This document shows, piece after piece, positions 49,660 through 58,109 of a DNA stretch of 64,000 bases. The stretch lies in contig JAZNGH010000036.1 in the NCBI GenBank assembly GCA_045576335.1, positions 7,470 to 71,469 on the forward strand, in the 5' to 3' direction. Position numbers and translations under genes: made by a program. Position 1 is the first letter of the stretch. Every line of letters starts with the position of its first letter. The stretch comes from Scatosoma sp045576335. Its GTDB lineage: Bacteria; Bacillota; Clostridia; Christensenellales; Borkfalkiaceae. The notes beneath the pieces were generated by a model, which worked only from the letters and a program-made list of their open reading frames with translations, had not been told where the DNA came from and searched no databases.

Positions 49660-49966
49660 AAATAGAAATAGTAGTATTATTAGTAGTAAGTGCGGTGGAA
49701 AAGTGGACAACCCCAAAAAAAGGCTGTGAAAGCCTTGTATTTTCTCATTTTTTCGTTGTGGAAAAGAGGGTGGACAACCCGTTTTTTAAGGTGGATAATT
49801 TTGGGGAAAGAAAGTGGACAAGTGGAAAGAAAAGGAAATAGCGAGGATATTAAAATTTATAATTATTCAAAAATAAGGTATAAAAATAAGTGTGATATAC
49901 GTTATCCACCAAAGTTATCCACAGGGTGGACAATCCTTCCACCGTTTGCGTTTATAAAGTGGAAAA
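49660..49966. other. oriC: Predicted replication origin (oriC) with DnaA boxes and DnaA-trio
   Basis: AT-rich DNA (49640-49668) leads into seven consecutive TAG/TAT/TAA triplets (49669-49689), then a GC-rich GTGCGG and a tandem of DnaA-like boxes at 49694-49710. TTATCCAC-type boxes: 49790-49798, 49902-49910, 49915-49923 (exact). TTGTCCAC-type boxes: 49702-49710, 49769-49777, 49813-49821, 49925-49933. This matches the DnaA-trio + GC spacer + DnaA-box arrangement of bacterial unwinding elements. It lies between divergent genes, with rsmG on the right as in B. subtilis. No gene in 49560-50027. Confidence 0.75.
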
Positions 49967-50027
49967 ATAAAAAAGCTTTGTAAAAAGGATTGATATTTTA
50001 TGAAAAGCGTGTTATAATGGTTTTACT

Positions 50028-50714
50028 ATGAAAGAAATGGAATATTACGAAAATTTAATTAGGGGCGAAAAGCGGGAAAAATTTGAGGAATTCCGCACAC
50101 TTTTGCTGGAATATAACGAAAAATACAATCTTACGACCATTTTGGAAGAAAAAGATATGTTTTATAAGCATTTCGTGGACAGCGTGGCGGGAGAAAGCCT
50201 TTTTAAAACGGGCGCAAGGGTTGCGGAAATCGGCTCGGGAGCGGGTTTTCCCTCCATTCCCTTAAAAATTATTCGCCCCGATATTTGCTTTGACCTTTTC
50301 GAAAGTGTGGGGAAAAAATGTGAATTTTTGCGCGTGGTTGTGGATAAACTCGGTTTGTCGAATATGAATATTTATAATTTTCGCGCCGAAGAGTGTGCAA
50401 GGGATAGCAAATACCGCGAAAGCTATGACTTTGCGACGGCGCGGGCGGTCGCGAGAATGAATACGTTGAGCGAGTATTGCCTGCCGTTCGTAAAGGTGGG
50501 CGGCTCGTTCGTGGCGTATAAGAGCGGCGACACAGAGGAGATAACCGAGGCGCAAACGGCGTATAAAATGCTCGGGGCAAAGCTCAAAGAGATAAAGAGG
50601 TATACGCTGGGTGAAAATTACGGGGAAAGAACGCTTGTAATCGTGGAAAAGGTGAAGCCTACGCCTCCGCGCTATCCCCGCGGTCAAGGAAAGGAAAGAA
50701 AACAGCCGTTATAA
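50028..50714 (+). CDS. rsmG: 16S rRNA G527 N7-methyltransferase
   Basis: 228 residues. YNEKYNLTTILEEKDMFYKHFVDS is the usual N-terminal block, RVAEIGSGAGFPSIPLKII the SAM-binding motif, and ATARAVARMNTLSEYCLPF the RsmG signature. Loss of RsmG gives low-level streptomycin resistance in other species. Near oriC and reading away from it, as in many Firmicutes; mnmG and mnmE are not adjacent here. Confidence 0.95.
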   Translation: MKEMEYYENLIRGEKREKFEEFRTLLLEYNEKYNLTTILEEKDMFYKHFVDSVAGESLFKTGARVAEIGSGAGFPSIPLKIIRPDICFDLFESVGKKCEFLRVVVDKLGLSNMNIYNFRAEECARDSKYRESYDFATARAVARMNTLSEYCLPFVKVGGSFVAYKSGDTEEITEAQTAYKMLGAKLKEIKRYTLGENYGERTLVIVEKVKPTPPRYPRGQGKERKQPL

Positions 50715-50729
50715 AAGGGGTATATAAAA

Positions 50730-52007
50730 ATGAAGTTTACGTTTTCCGACGGGGAAAAGCTTTGCGTTTACGATAACGGGCAGGTGTCCGCTTTTTCGAG
50801 CGCGTACATTACGCGCTTTCGGGAGAGCGCGCTCCGCGCGGCAAAAAACAGGGAGTGGAAACAAAAGACTGATTTAATGATGTCCGACGAGTATTATTTT
50901 AATACCGAGGACGAAACGGAAATTTACGCTTCCATTCACGCCGTCACGCCTACAAGCGAACAAAATAAAATTTTATACGCCTTTTCCGTCAACGGAACGT
51001 CGGGGCTTTATTATAAGTATTTAGACGACAAGGAAAAGACGGAAGCGCATAATATCACCTCTAACGAGGTGCAATTTACTTCGCTGTATTGTACGCAAAA
51101 CGGGGAAATCCTCGGCACGGTGCAAACGGATTCCGTGTGCGCGGATATCGCCGTTTTTTCCAAAAAGGGCGGCGATTATAAGTCGCTCACGGGCGGGGAC
51201 AGCTTGGACGAAAACCCCTCGTTCGACGGGGACGGGAACGTGCTTTTTAACTCGTACGCGGTAGGCAGGGATGCGAATAACAATTTCTTGACCTATCTCC
51301 CCTCGGAAATTTACCGCTTGAATATCGAGAAAATGGAAACGGAGCTGCTCGTTTCGGACGGGAAGTATTCGTATATTAAGCCCATTGCGGACGGGAACGG
51401 GAATTTGTACTGTATTCGCAAAACGGACGCGGAAAAAACGGAGGGAAATCCATTTCTTGAAATTTTACTTATTCCCGTGCGTATCGTGCAGGCAATCGTG
51501 GGCTTCGTTTCGGCGTTCGTGATGTGCTTTGCCAAAAAGCCTATGGTAAGCGGTCAGTCCGCCCGTTCGATAGGCAACGGCGGCGACGCGGCGAAAAACG
51601 GTAAAACGGACGGTAAAAAGGTCTTTATCAATAATAACCTTATCAACGTCGACAAAGAACTGAAAAAGAACAAAAAACAGGAAGATTTCGGGTTTATTCC
51701 CAAAAATTGGACGTTGGTGCGGCTCGTCAAAAACGAAAACGGGAATTTCGACGGCTGCTCGGAATACGAGCTTGCGCGCGGCGTTGCCGATTACGCGTTG
51801 ATAGAGGAAAACGGCGAAAAGACGCTCGTTTACACCAACGGCAAGCATATCTTCGAAATTAAGGATTTCGGGGATAACGGCAAGAAAACCAAGCTTTTGG
51901 ACGTGGATTTTTGTTTGAAGGTGGGTGCGTTGTATCCCGCGGCGGCTTGCGCCGACCCCTTTTCAGAGGAAAAAGACGACGGCTTGTTTGATAAAATAAC
52001 GAGTTAA
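50730..52007 (+). CDS. Predicted beta-propeller protein with an internal membrane segment
   Basis: 425 residues, unrecognised family. Repeated short blade-like units (YAFSVNGTSGLYYKYL; GDSLDENPSFDGDGNVLFNS; SPSEIYRLNIEKMET-like; DGNGNLYCIRKTD) suggest a TolB/WD40-like propeller. A hydrophobic stretch (EILLIPVRIVQAIVGFVSAF) near residues 245-265 is a likely membrane anchor, and a Lys/Gly/Asn-rich linker follows. It has no signal peptide. It begins 15 bases after rsmG and is probably co-transcribed with it. Confidence 0.65.
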   Translation: MKFTFSDGEKLCVYDNGQVSAFSSAYITRFRESALRAAKNREWKQKTDLMMSDEYYFNTEDETEIYASIHAVTPTSEQNKILYAFSVNGTSGLYYKYLDDKEKTEAHNITSNEVQFTSLYCTQNGEILGTVQTDSVCADIAVFSKKGGDYKSLTGGDSLDENPSFDGDGNVLFNSYAVGRDANNNFLTYLPSEIYRLNIEKMETELLVSDGKYSYIKPIADGNGNLYCIRKTDAEKTEGNPFLEILLIPVRIVQAIVGFVSAFVMCFAKKPMVSGQSARSIGNGGDAAKNGKTDGKKVFINNNLINVDKELKKNKKQEDFGFIPKNWTLVRLVKNENGNFDGCSEYELARGVADYALIEENGEKTLVYTNGKHIFEIKDFGDNGKKTKLLDVDFCLKVGALYPAAACADPFSEEKDDGLFDKITS

Positions 52008-52015
52008 ATGATAAA

Positions 52016-52045
52016 ACCCCCGCGTTTTCACGCGGGGGTTATTTT
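52016..52045 (+). terminator. Terminator of rsmG/propeller operon
   Basis: A CCCCGCG-type arm pairs with CGCGGGG, followed by TTATTTTTAT. Confidence 0.8.
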
Positions 52046-52056
52046 TATACGGTTTT

Positions 52057-52821
52057 TTAACTGTCTAAATAATATTTATTGTATTGATTGTATCTGTTCG
52101 AATGATAGGAAGATTTTACCTTGGAGTTGTTGTAGCCGTTGACGACGACGCCTAAGACGTTCGCTTTTGCGAAATTCAGCTTGTCCAACGTGTTCGCGAT
52201 ATCCTTTACGTACGAGGATTCGTGACGGCAAACGACGATAGTGCCGTTCACCTCCGAGGTAAGCGCGAGCGCGTCCGAAACCACCACCAAGGGGGGCGTG
52301 TCCAAAATTACGTAGTCGTATTTGGCTTTCAATTCTTGCAGCAAAGCCTTCATTTCTTCGCTTTCCAACAGCTCGTACGGGCGCGGCGTACGCGTGCCCG
52401 AAGGGATAAACGTAAGATTGTTATTATGCACGCTGGTATGCGTGATTTCCTCCAAGGAGGCTTGTCCCGACAAATAATCCACGAGGCCAGGCGCGTTTTT
52501 CACCTTGAAGAAGTTGGAAACTCTGCCCTTTCTGATATCCGCGTCAATCAAAATGACTTTTGCGTTGGACAGCGCGAACATCATGGCAAGATTGACCGCG
52601 ACCGTCGTTTTGCCGTCCTCGGGACAGGACGAGGTGATGATAAGAGAGGTTGCTTTTCCCGATTTTTTGGGAATGGAAACGGAAAGCGAAGCCTTGAAAT
52701 TGCGGAACGCTTCCGTGACCTCGAAGCCCACGTTGTCCAAAATCAAATATTCCGCGCGTTCGTGATCGAGAATACCGTTTTTGCCTTTACGCTTGAAAAT
52801 GCCATTTTCGGTCTTTTTCAT
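52057..52821 (-). CDS. cpsD: Capsule/exopolysaccharide tyrosine kinase (CpsD/CapB type)
   Basis: A 254-residue bacterial tyrosine kinase. Walker A SSCPEDGKTT at residues 64-73, Walker A' LIDADIRKG at 91-99 and Walker B YVILDTPPLVVVSD near 170. The C-terminal tail is Tyr-rich (SSYHSNRYNQYNKYYLDS), the usual autophosphorylation cluster. It needs the membrane activator CpsC, encoded just upstream with a TAATG overlap. These pairs control polysaccharide chain length and export; no glycosyltransferase genes are nearby. Confidence 0.93.
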   Translation of the reverse strand: MKKTENGIFKRKGKNGILDHERAEYLILDNVGFEVTEAFRNFKASLSVSIPKKSGKATSLIITSSCPEDGKTTVAVNLAMMFALSNAKVILIDADIRKGRVSNFFKVKNAPGLVDYLSGQASLEEITHTSVHNNNLTFIPSGTRTPRPYELLESEEMKALLQELKAKYDYVILDTPPLVVVSDALALTSEVNGTIVVCRHESSYVKDIANTLDKLNFAKANVLGVVVNGYNNSKVKSSYHSNRYNQYNKYYLDS

Positions 52822-53711
52822 TATTCCTGTACCTCCGCGTTTTCGTTTTTATCTTGATTTTCCGTGTGAGGTTCTTTCTTTTCAATCGTGGGAATAACGC
52901 CGAGTACGGGCACGTTAAAGGTTTCCGTGATTTGATCTACCGAGCGCAAACGCTTATCCGAACGGTCAATGACGATGAGCGCGATACACACGATAATCAA
53001 TGCGCCAAAGCCGAAGATGAGCGCGTCGGTCACTGCCGTAGAAAACGCCTCGCCCTCGTTTAAGAGGCGGGTTTTATGAATGACGTTGGTGGTACGACAG
53101 TTCGTGCCGTCGTAGCCGTTGGGTACGGTCATATTTTCTTCTACGAATACGGGTACTTGCGCGAGGACGCTTTCCATTAAGTATTGCGCGAGCGATTCGC
53201 TGTTGAGAACGGAAATGTTTACGTAAATGAAGGAGCGGGCGAGGGAATCCACGTCCGAAGCATCGTCCTCGCCGCCGTAATAGGAGAAGGAAACGGAGTT
53301 TTGTACCGTCATAAGCAGGTTTTCGTATTTGGAGTTCAATTTACCGTCCACGATTTTTTCGGGGAGGTTGGGAACGTCCTGAATGAGGATTTCAGAGAAA
53401 AGCTCGGAGGAAAGGAGCTTGACCATATTATCCATTACGTGTTTGCCGTATGCGCCGTATACGCCGTACTGGCTGTCCGTCGTGGTCGAGCCCGTGCCGT
53501 CGTCCTCCGCCGTTTCGTCAATGTAGGGATTGACGTAGAAGGTAAGGCTTGTGCCGTAATAATCGATATTTGCCTTGGATATCGCCCCGATGCTTGCCCC
53601 GACAATTATACCGCCGAGCAAGACCAAAAGCAAGAGCTTGATATGTCTCCAAAAAAGTTTTAAGATGTCGAATAAACTTAATTCGTCCGTTTTGCGTACG
53701 TTTTCTTCCAT
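52821..53711 (-). CDS. cpsC: Chain-length regulator / kinase activator (CpsC, Wzz domain)
   Basis: 296 residues. Two membrane helices (IKLLLLVLLGGIIVGASIGA near 35-55 and ALIFGFGALIIVCIALIVI near 235-255) flank an outside loop, the Wzz/CpsC topology. The cytosolic C-terminus (TFNVPVLGVIPTIEKKE) is the part that activates CpsD. Its stop overlaps the cpsD start. A palindrome covers its promoter -35. Confidence 0.9.
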   Translation of the reverse strand: MEENVRKTDELSLFDILKLFWRHIKLLLLVLLGGIIVGASIGAISKANIDYYGTSLTFYVNPYIDETAEDDGTGSTTTDSQYGVYGAYGKHVMDNMVKLLSSELFSEILIQDVPNLPEKIVDGKLNSKYENLLMTVQNSVSFSYYGGEDDASDVDSLARSFIYVNISVLNSESLAQYLMESVLAQVPVFVEENMTVPNGYDGTNCRTTNVIHKTRLLNEGEAFSTAVTDALIFGFGALIIVCIALIVIDRSDKRLRSVDQITETFNVPVLGVIPTIEKKEPHTENQDKNENAEVQE

Positions 53712-53746
53712 AAAAATCTCCTTACTGACAGAATTAAACCTTTGTT

Positions 53747-53776
53747 ATTATATCACCTTTACTTGTAAAAGTAAAG
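53747..53776 (-). promoter_or_regulatory. cpsC promoter with palindromic operator candidate
   Basis: Minus strand TTTACT (53770-53775), 17-base spacer, TATAAT (53747-53752). CTTTACTT-GTAA-AAGTAAAG (53757-53776) is a perfect 8-bp palindrome over the -35 and spacer. Confidence 0.6.
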
Positions 53777-53787
53777 CAATTTAACGA

Positions 53788-54666
53788 TTATTCTTCGTCG
53801 ATTTCGTCCTCTTCGTCCTCGTTTTGACAGTTTTTAGGACAGTTTTGACAGGTTTTTTTGAAACGGAGCTCGCTTGCGGGGTAATCCTTGAAGATAAAGC
53901 CCCCGTTTTTGTCGTCGATTTTCACGCGAACCTCCATTTTGAGCATATTCAGGGAAGCAACGATTGCTTTGCCCTCGGGCGTGCCCACCTCCGAGCCGAT
54001 TTTGGGGAGCTGCTTCGCCGCGTCCGTGTAATAATCGATTTCGTAACCCAAACAGCACATAAGCCGTCCGCAAAGCCCGCTGATTTTGCCGGGGTTCAAC
54101 GACAGATTTTGCGCTTTTGCCATTTTCACGCTGACCTTCTTAAATTCGGGCATATTCCCCGCACAGCAGCACACGCGGCCGCAGGGTGCGATTCCGCCGA
54201 GATATTTCGTTTCGTCGCGGATACCCACTTGCCGCAAATCGATACGGGTATGGAAAACGGAAGCGAGGTCCTTGACCAGCTCGCGGAAGTCCACGCGGTT
54301 TTCCGAGGTGAAAAAGAAGGTGATTTTGCCGCTGTCAAAGGAAAATTCGCAATCGACGAGCTTCATTGCCAGCCCGTGCTTGGCGATTTTTTCCTTGCAG
54401 GTGCGTATCGCTTCGGGTTTTCTGTTTTCAAAGGCTTGATAGCGCGCCGTGTCCTTTTCGGTGGCGATACGGACGACGGGTTTGAGAGGGGAAACGATTT
54501 CCTCTTCCGCAACCTCGCGTTCGGGGTACGCGACCCAAGCGTATTCCGTGCCCCGCGCCGTTTCCACGATCACGGGCATATTTCTTTCGTATTTATCCCC
54601 TGCTTTGGGGGCGAAATAATACAGCTTCCCCCCCGTTTTGAATTTTATTCCTACAACTTTTACCAT
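53788..54666 (-). CDS. ricT: RicT (YaaT), PSP1-domain protein
   Basis: 292 residues. The PSP1 C-terminal domain region holds CGRVCCCAGNMPEFKKVSV and ISGLCGRLMCCLGYE, the cysteine-rich blocks of RicT. A second Cys cluster ends the protein (CQNCPKNCQNEDEEDE). In B. subtilis RicT with RicA and RicF forms an Fe-S-containing complex that aids RNA maturation by RNase Y and affects sporulation. It is ten bases after holB, as in many Firmicutes. Confidence 0.93.
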   Translation of the reverse strand: MVKVVGIKFKTGGKLYYFAPKAGDKYERNMPVIVETARGTEYAWVAYPEREVAEEEIVSPLKPVVRIATEKDTARYQAFENRKPEAIRTCKEKIAKHGLAMKLVDCEFSFDSGKITFFFTSENRVDFRELVKDLASVFHTRIDLRQVGIRDETKYLGGIAPCGRVCCCAGNMPEFKKVSVKMAKAQNLSLNPGKISGLCGRLMCCLGYEIDYYTDAAKQLPKIGSEVGTPEGKAIVASLNMLKMEVRVKIDDKNGGFIFKDYPASELRFKKTCQNCPKNCQNEDEEDEIDEE

Positions 54667-54676
54667 ACGTTATCCT

Positions 54677-55645
54677 TTAAGAATTGAATTTGAGAATTTT
54701 TGCAAAAAGCACCTCGATACATTGCGGAAAATACGCGTTAAAAAACACCTCTTTTTCCGCTTTGGTAAGCTCGTCCTGTGCGTATAAAAGGCACGCGGGC
54801 GAGAAGCGTTTGGCTACCCCTTGTAACCGCTCCGTTTCCAAGCGCAACAGTGCGTTTTTGCCCTGCAAGGTTTTGATTAGCAACGCGTCGCGGAAAATTA
54901 CGCGGAGCAAAAACAACAGCGTTTTTTTGTTCTTCGTTTCTCCCACCCTTCGAACGGTTGCGGGAAGCTTCGCGCTATCGCAAAGACACAGCTCGAACGC
55001 GTCGTTTAGAAGCGTTTTGTATTCCCCGCCCTCCAAGGCGTTTTGCGCCGCGCCAAGGCTGCCGCCGCTAGCCGCCGCGCAAAGCTCGATATCCGCTTCG
55101 CCGTAACCCTTGTCCGCATAAATGCGCGAAAGAGAAGCGGCGATATCGCTCGTTTCAAAAGGGGGAATTTCCAAGGCGGCAACGCGGGAACGCACCGTTT
55201 GCAAAACGGGGTACGCCGAGGTTGCGCCGAGCAGGAAAATCACGTCCTTTGGCGGTTCTTCCAAGAGTTTGAGGAGCTTGTTTTGCGAAGCGATATTCGC
55301 TTCGGCAAAATCGCCGATTACGAAAACCTTTTTATCGCTTTCTACGGGTCGTATCAAGCTTTCTTCGGTCACTCTTTCCGCGTCCTCGACCGCGAATTTT
55401 TTGTCCGCTTGCGGAAAGAACAGGCAATCGGAAAGCGTTTCCGCGTCTATCCGAGAGGAAAAATTTTCTTCTTGCTCGTTTTGCGGCTCGTCACAACCGA
55501 AAAACACCTTTGCAAAGAGTTTGAGCGCGTTTTTTAAGTTTCGCTCGTCGTCTAAAAGCAAAAGATAGGCGTGCGAAAAACGGTTTTGCTCCGCTTCCGC
55601 TTTCAAAAGCTTATACGCCCGCGTTTTTTTGAGTAGCTGTCGCAT
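54677..55645 (-). CDS. holB: DNA polymerase III subunit delta'
   Basis: 322 residues. FSHAYLLLLDDERNLKNALK at the start, the clamp-loader segments (KKVFVIGDFAEANIASQNKL, LLEEPPKDVIFLLGATSAY and the RSRVAALEIPP sensor-like motif) identify HolB. No Walker A, as expected for delta'. The zinc site of long DnaX/HolB proteins is absent. GGAGAAAA favours the ATG at 55645; the in-frame GTG at 55660 overlaps that SD. Confidence 0.9.
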   Translation of the reverse strand: MRQLLKKTRAYKLLKAEAEQNRFSHAYLLLLDDERNLKNALKLFAKVFFGCDEPQNEQEENFSSRIDAETLSDCLFFPQADKKFAVEDAERVTEESLIRPVESDKKVFVIGDFAEANIASQNKLLKLLEEPPKDVIFLLGATSAYPVLQTVRSRVAALEIPPFETSDIAASLSRIYADKGYGEADIELCAAASGGSLGAAQNALEGGEYKTLLNDAFELCLCDSAKLPATVRRVGETKNKKTLLFLLRVIFRDALLIKTLQGKNALLRLETERLQGVAKRFSPACLLYAQDELTKAEKEVFFNAYFPQCIEVLFAKILKFNS

Positions 55646-55712
55646 AACGATTTTCTCCACATATTATTATACCATAAAAACCGCAACTATGCAAGCAGTT
55701 ATGGCAAAAAGC

Positions 55713-55741
55713 TTTACTTTTTCCCTTTATTTTGTTATAAT
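55713..55741 (+). promoter_or_regulatory. Promoter candidate of the 55793 operon
   Basis: TTTACT (55713-55718), 17-base spacer, TATAAT (55736-55741). Confidence 0.6.
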
Positions 55742-55792
55742 TTTCGTACATTGACGAACGCAAAAATGCAAATACTGACAAGGAGAAATCGT

Positions 55793-56491
55793 ATGCCTAT
55801 ATCCAAAACGGATTTCGTGCGGGGCTTACAATGCGAAAAAATGCTTTGGCTGGATTCGCACAGACCCGAATTAAAAATCATACCGCCCGAGGTGCAGGCA
55901 AGGCTGGACGCGGGAAACGCATTCGGTGACGCGGCAATGGGGCTTTTCGGACCGTTCGTGGAAACCACGGTGAAAAAAGCGGACGGACGGCTCGATTACG
56001 CGGCTATGCTGGAAAGGACGCGCGCGCTTTTAGTATCGGGCGAAAACGTGATTTGCGAAGCCGCGTTTTCCTGGTACGGCAATTATTGCGCGGCGGATAT
56101 CCTCAAAAAGGACGGCGCGGGATACGCCTTGTACGAGGTGAAAAACGCGGCTTCCGTAAGAAGAGAATTTTTAATCGATTTGGGCTTTCAACGGCTGATT
56201 TTGCGTAAATGCGGCGTGAAAGTCACGAATTGTTTTTTGGTGCTTGCGGACGGCGAAAACGGGGAAGATGCGGAGCAGGTATGCGTTGAAAGGTTGGAAA
56301 AGGACGGCGTTGCGTATAAAATCGCGGAAGTGACGAAGCAGGCGCGTATTTTTGAGCGGGAAGCGGAAAGACGAATTTTCGAGCTTGGTAAAATCAAGAA
56401 AAAAGACGCATTCTCGCCTCAAATCGAGGTGGGCGAGCATTGCGAAAAGCCCTATCGCTGTTGGTATTTTGAGCATTGCCACGACCGTTAG
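55793..56491 (+). CDS. Cas4-like PD-(D/E)XK nuclease domain protein
   Basis: 232 residues. The start (PISKTDFVRGLQCEKMLWL) and the middle (GYALYEVKNAASVRREFLID, an E-V-K motif) match the N-terminal nuclease part of DUF2779 proteins and Cas4/RecB-type nucleases. The end CEKPYRCWYFEHC is the cysteine pattern that, with Cys28, binds an Fe-S cluster in that group. The DUF2779 half that normally follows is missing: the gene stops right after the cysteines. No CRISPR array or cas genes are in the window. The ATG at 55793 has AAGGAG. Confidence 0.8.
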   Translation: MPISKTDFVRGLQCEKMLWLDSHRPELKIIPPEVQARLDAGNAFGDAAMGLFGPFVETTVKKADGRLDYAAMLERTRALLVSGENVICEAAFSWYGNYCAADILKKDGAGYALYEVKNAASVRREFLIDLGFQRLILRKCGVKVTNCFLVLADGENGEDAEQVCVERLEKDGVAYKIAEVTKQARIFEREAERRIFELGKIKKKDAFSPQIEVGEHCEKPYRCWYFEHCHDR

Positions 56492-56517
56492 TCCTTTTTC
56501 ACCCGTTTGGGGGGAAT

Positions 56518-57060
56518 ATGAAAGACGAAGGCGCGCGCTTGTACCGTCGGTTTTTAAGCGGCGACGAGCAGAGCTTGGAAGATATTTTTGCCCTCTATTT
56601 TAGAGGGCTTTTTTATTTCGTTTACGGGTACGTGCGCGATCGCGGGCTTGCCGAGGATATTGCGCAAGAAACGTTGACGGAGCTTTGGAAAAAGCCGCGC
56701 TATTTAGAGCGCGAGGGCGCGAGCTTGAAGGCGTACCTTTACGAGATTGCCAAAAACAAGAGTTTCAACGCGCTCAAAAAACGGCGCAAACGGCAGGAGG
56801 TTTCTTTGGAAATTCTGGAAGGCGAGGACGCGCCTGTTCAAGAGGAAACAAACGAGGAGGCAATCGAACGGGTACGCCGTGTGCGCGAGGCGTTAAACGG
56901 GCTTCGCGCGGAGTATCGCCAAACGCTGTATATGCGCTATTTTCAAGGCGTTCCTCCGCAACGCATTGCCGCGCTTACGGGCAGAAGCGTCAAGCAAGTA
57001 TATAATTTGCTCGCGCGCGGCAAAGAACGCTTGCGTAAAAAATTAACCAAAACAAAATAA
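56518..57060 (+). CDS. ECF-type RNA polymerase sigma factor
   Basis: A 180-residue sigma-70 family protein with only regions 2 and 4. Region 2: FYFVYGYVRDRGLAEDIAQE, LTELWKK. Region 4: LRAEYRQTLYMRYFQGVPPQ, RIAALTGRSVKQVYNLLARG. GGGGGG before the ATG at 56518 is a strong SD. It follows the nuclease gene by 26 bases. No clear anti-sigma factor is adjacent; the next gene is spoIVFA-like. Confidence 0.9.
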   Translation: MKDEGARLYRRFLSGDEQSLEDIFALYFRGLFYFVYGYVRDRGLAEDIAQETLTELWKKPRYLEREGASLKAYLYEIAKNKSFNALKKRRKRQEVSLEILEGEDAPVQEETNEEAIERVRRVREALNGLRAEYRQTLYMRYFQGVPPQRIAALTGRSVKQVYNLLARGKERLRKKLTKTK

Positions 57061-57087
57061 TACGCATAATTTCGACAAAAACAATTC

Positions 57088-57127
57088 CCGCCGCGGTGTT
57101 CTATCCACCGCGGCGGCTTCATACAAT
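57088..57127 (+). promoter_or_regulatory. GC-rich hairpin and sigma-E-like -10 before spoIVFA
   Basis: CCGCCGCGGTG (57088-57098) pairs with CACCGCGGCGG (57106-57116). CATACAAT (57120-57127) is an exact sigma-E -10; the -35 region (TTCTAT, inside the loop) is a weak match. spoIVF genes are sigma-E-dependent in B. subtilis. Confidence 0.45.
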
Positions 57128-57157
57128 AGAACAAAGAAATAGCAAGGAGAAAATTGT

Positions 57158-58105
57158 ATGAACGAAGAAATCGAATACGCCGAAATGCTGGAAATTCCCG
57201 TATCCACGGTCAACGTAGTGCGTAAAAAACGCGGTCGGGGGCGCAAGGCGAAAGCCGCCGCGGTGCAGCCCGACCTCAAAGAATCGGTGATTGCACAGGT
57301 CAACGACAAGTTGCTTGAAAACGCGCCGAAAGATGATAAAATCACCGCCGACGCGGAGCTTTTTGCGGAAAGCGCGAACAGTGCGGGCGAGCTGCATATA
57401 GGCGACGTGCCCGAGCGCATTGACACCGTGCGCCTCTATTCCACGTCCGATAAGCCGTTTGCATCAATGGACGATTTAGAGGGGCAGGATTACGCCTTTC
57501 TCTCCGACGACTTGGAGGAGGGGGGCAGGTATGCGTTGAACGAGGAACATAAAACGGAAACGCGTGCGGAAAAACGTCTTCGAATCGCTTTGGGTGCGGA
57601 GTTTGCGGTTGCTTGCGCGCTTTGCGGTGCGATTTTCTTGACCAACGTCTTTATGCCCAACAGCGCAATCAATACCTTTTTTAGAACGCTGGGCGAAAAC
57701 ACGACGACGGCGCAAACGGACGATAGGCAGTATACCGATTTCACCCTTTCCTCCGTTGTGAGCGAGCTTTCGGATACCGAGCTTACCCTCTCGGATACGG
57801 GCGTGTTGAGCTTTACGGACGCGTGCTGTGTGTACCCTGCCGCGGACGGCAAGGTGAGCGCGGTGACCTTGGAGGAGGACGGCACGTATACCCTCAAAAT
57901 CGCACATTCGGACAGCTTTACGGGGGTGTTTAACGGTCTGGAAACGGTGTATTACGCCGTCGGCGACGAGGTAAAGGCGAATATTCCCGTCGCGTTTTCG
58001 GGCGGGGAAACGGAAGTGCAGGTGACTATGTATTCGGACGGCGCGCTGTTGAATTGCTTTCAGCTTACGGAAGAAAACTGTCTTGCGTGGGTGACGCAAG
58101 AATAA
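57158..58105 (+). CDS. spoIVFA: SpoIVFA-like membrane protein (degenerate LytM domain)
   Basis: 315 residues: a cytosolic N-terminal half (Lys/Arg-rich, then acidic), one membrane helix (LGAEFAVACALCGAIFLTNV near residues 145-165) and an outside C-terminal domain resembling a catalytically dead M23/LytM fold (FNGLETVYYAVGDEVKANIP). This layout and the gene order before an M50 protease match SpoIVFA, which anchors and restrains SpoIVFB in the outer forespore membrane. Sequence similarity is loose, so the assignment rests largely on context. Confidence 0.7.
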   Translation: MNEEIEYAEMLEIPVSTVNVVRKKRGRGRKAKAAAVQPDLKESVIAQVNDKLLENAPKDDKITADAELFAESANSAGELHIGDVPERIDTVRLYSTSDKPFASMDDLEGQDYAFLSDDLEEGGRYALNEEHKTETRAEKRLRIALGAEFAVACALCGAIFLTNVFMPNSAINTFFRTLGENTTTAQTDDRQYTDFTLSSVVSELSDTELTLSDTGVLSFTDACCVYPAADGKVSAVTLEEDGTYTLKIAHSDSFTGVFNGLETVYYAVGDEVKANIPVAFSGGETEVQVTMYSDGALLNCFQLTEENCLAWVTQE

Positions 58106-58109
58106 CCTT

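Noticed and set aside
57158..58105. Anti-sigma factor for the ECF sigma gene
   Set aside because: A single membrane helix near residue 150 would allow it, but there is no zinc-type anti-sigma motif, and the LytM-like end plus the M50 neighbour fit SpoIVFA better.
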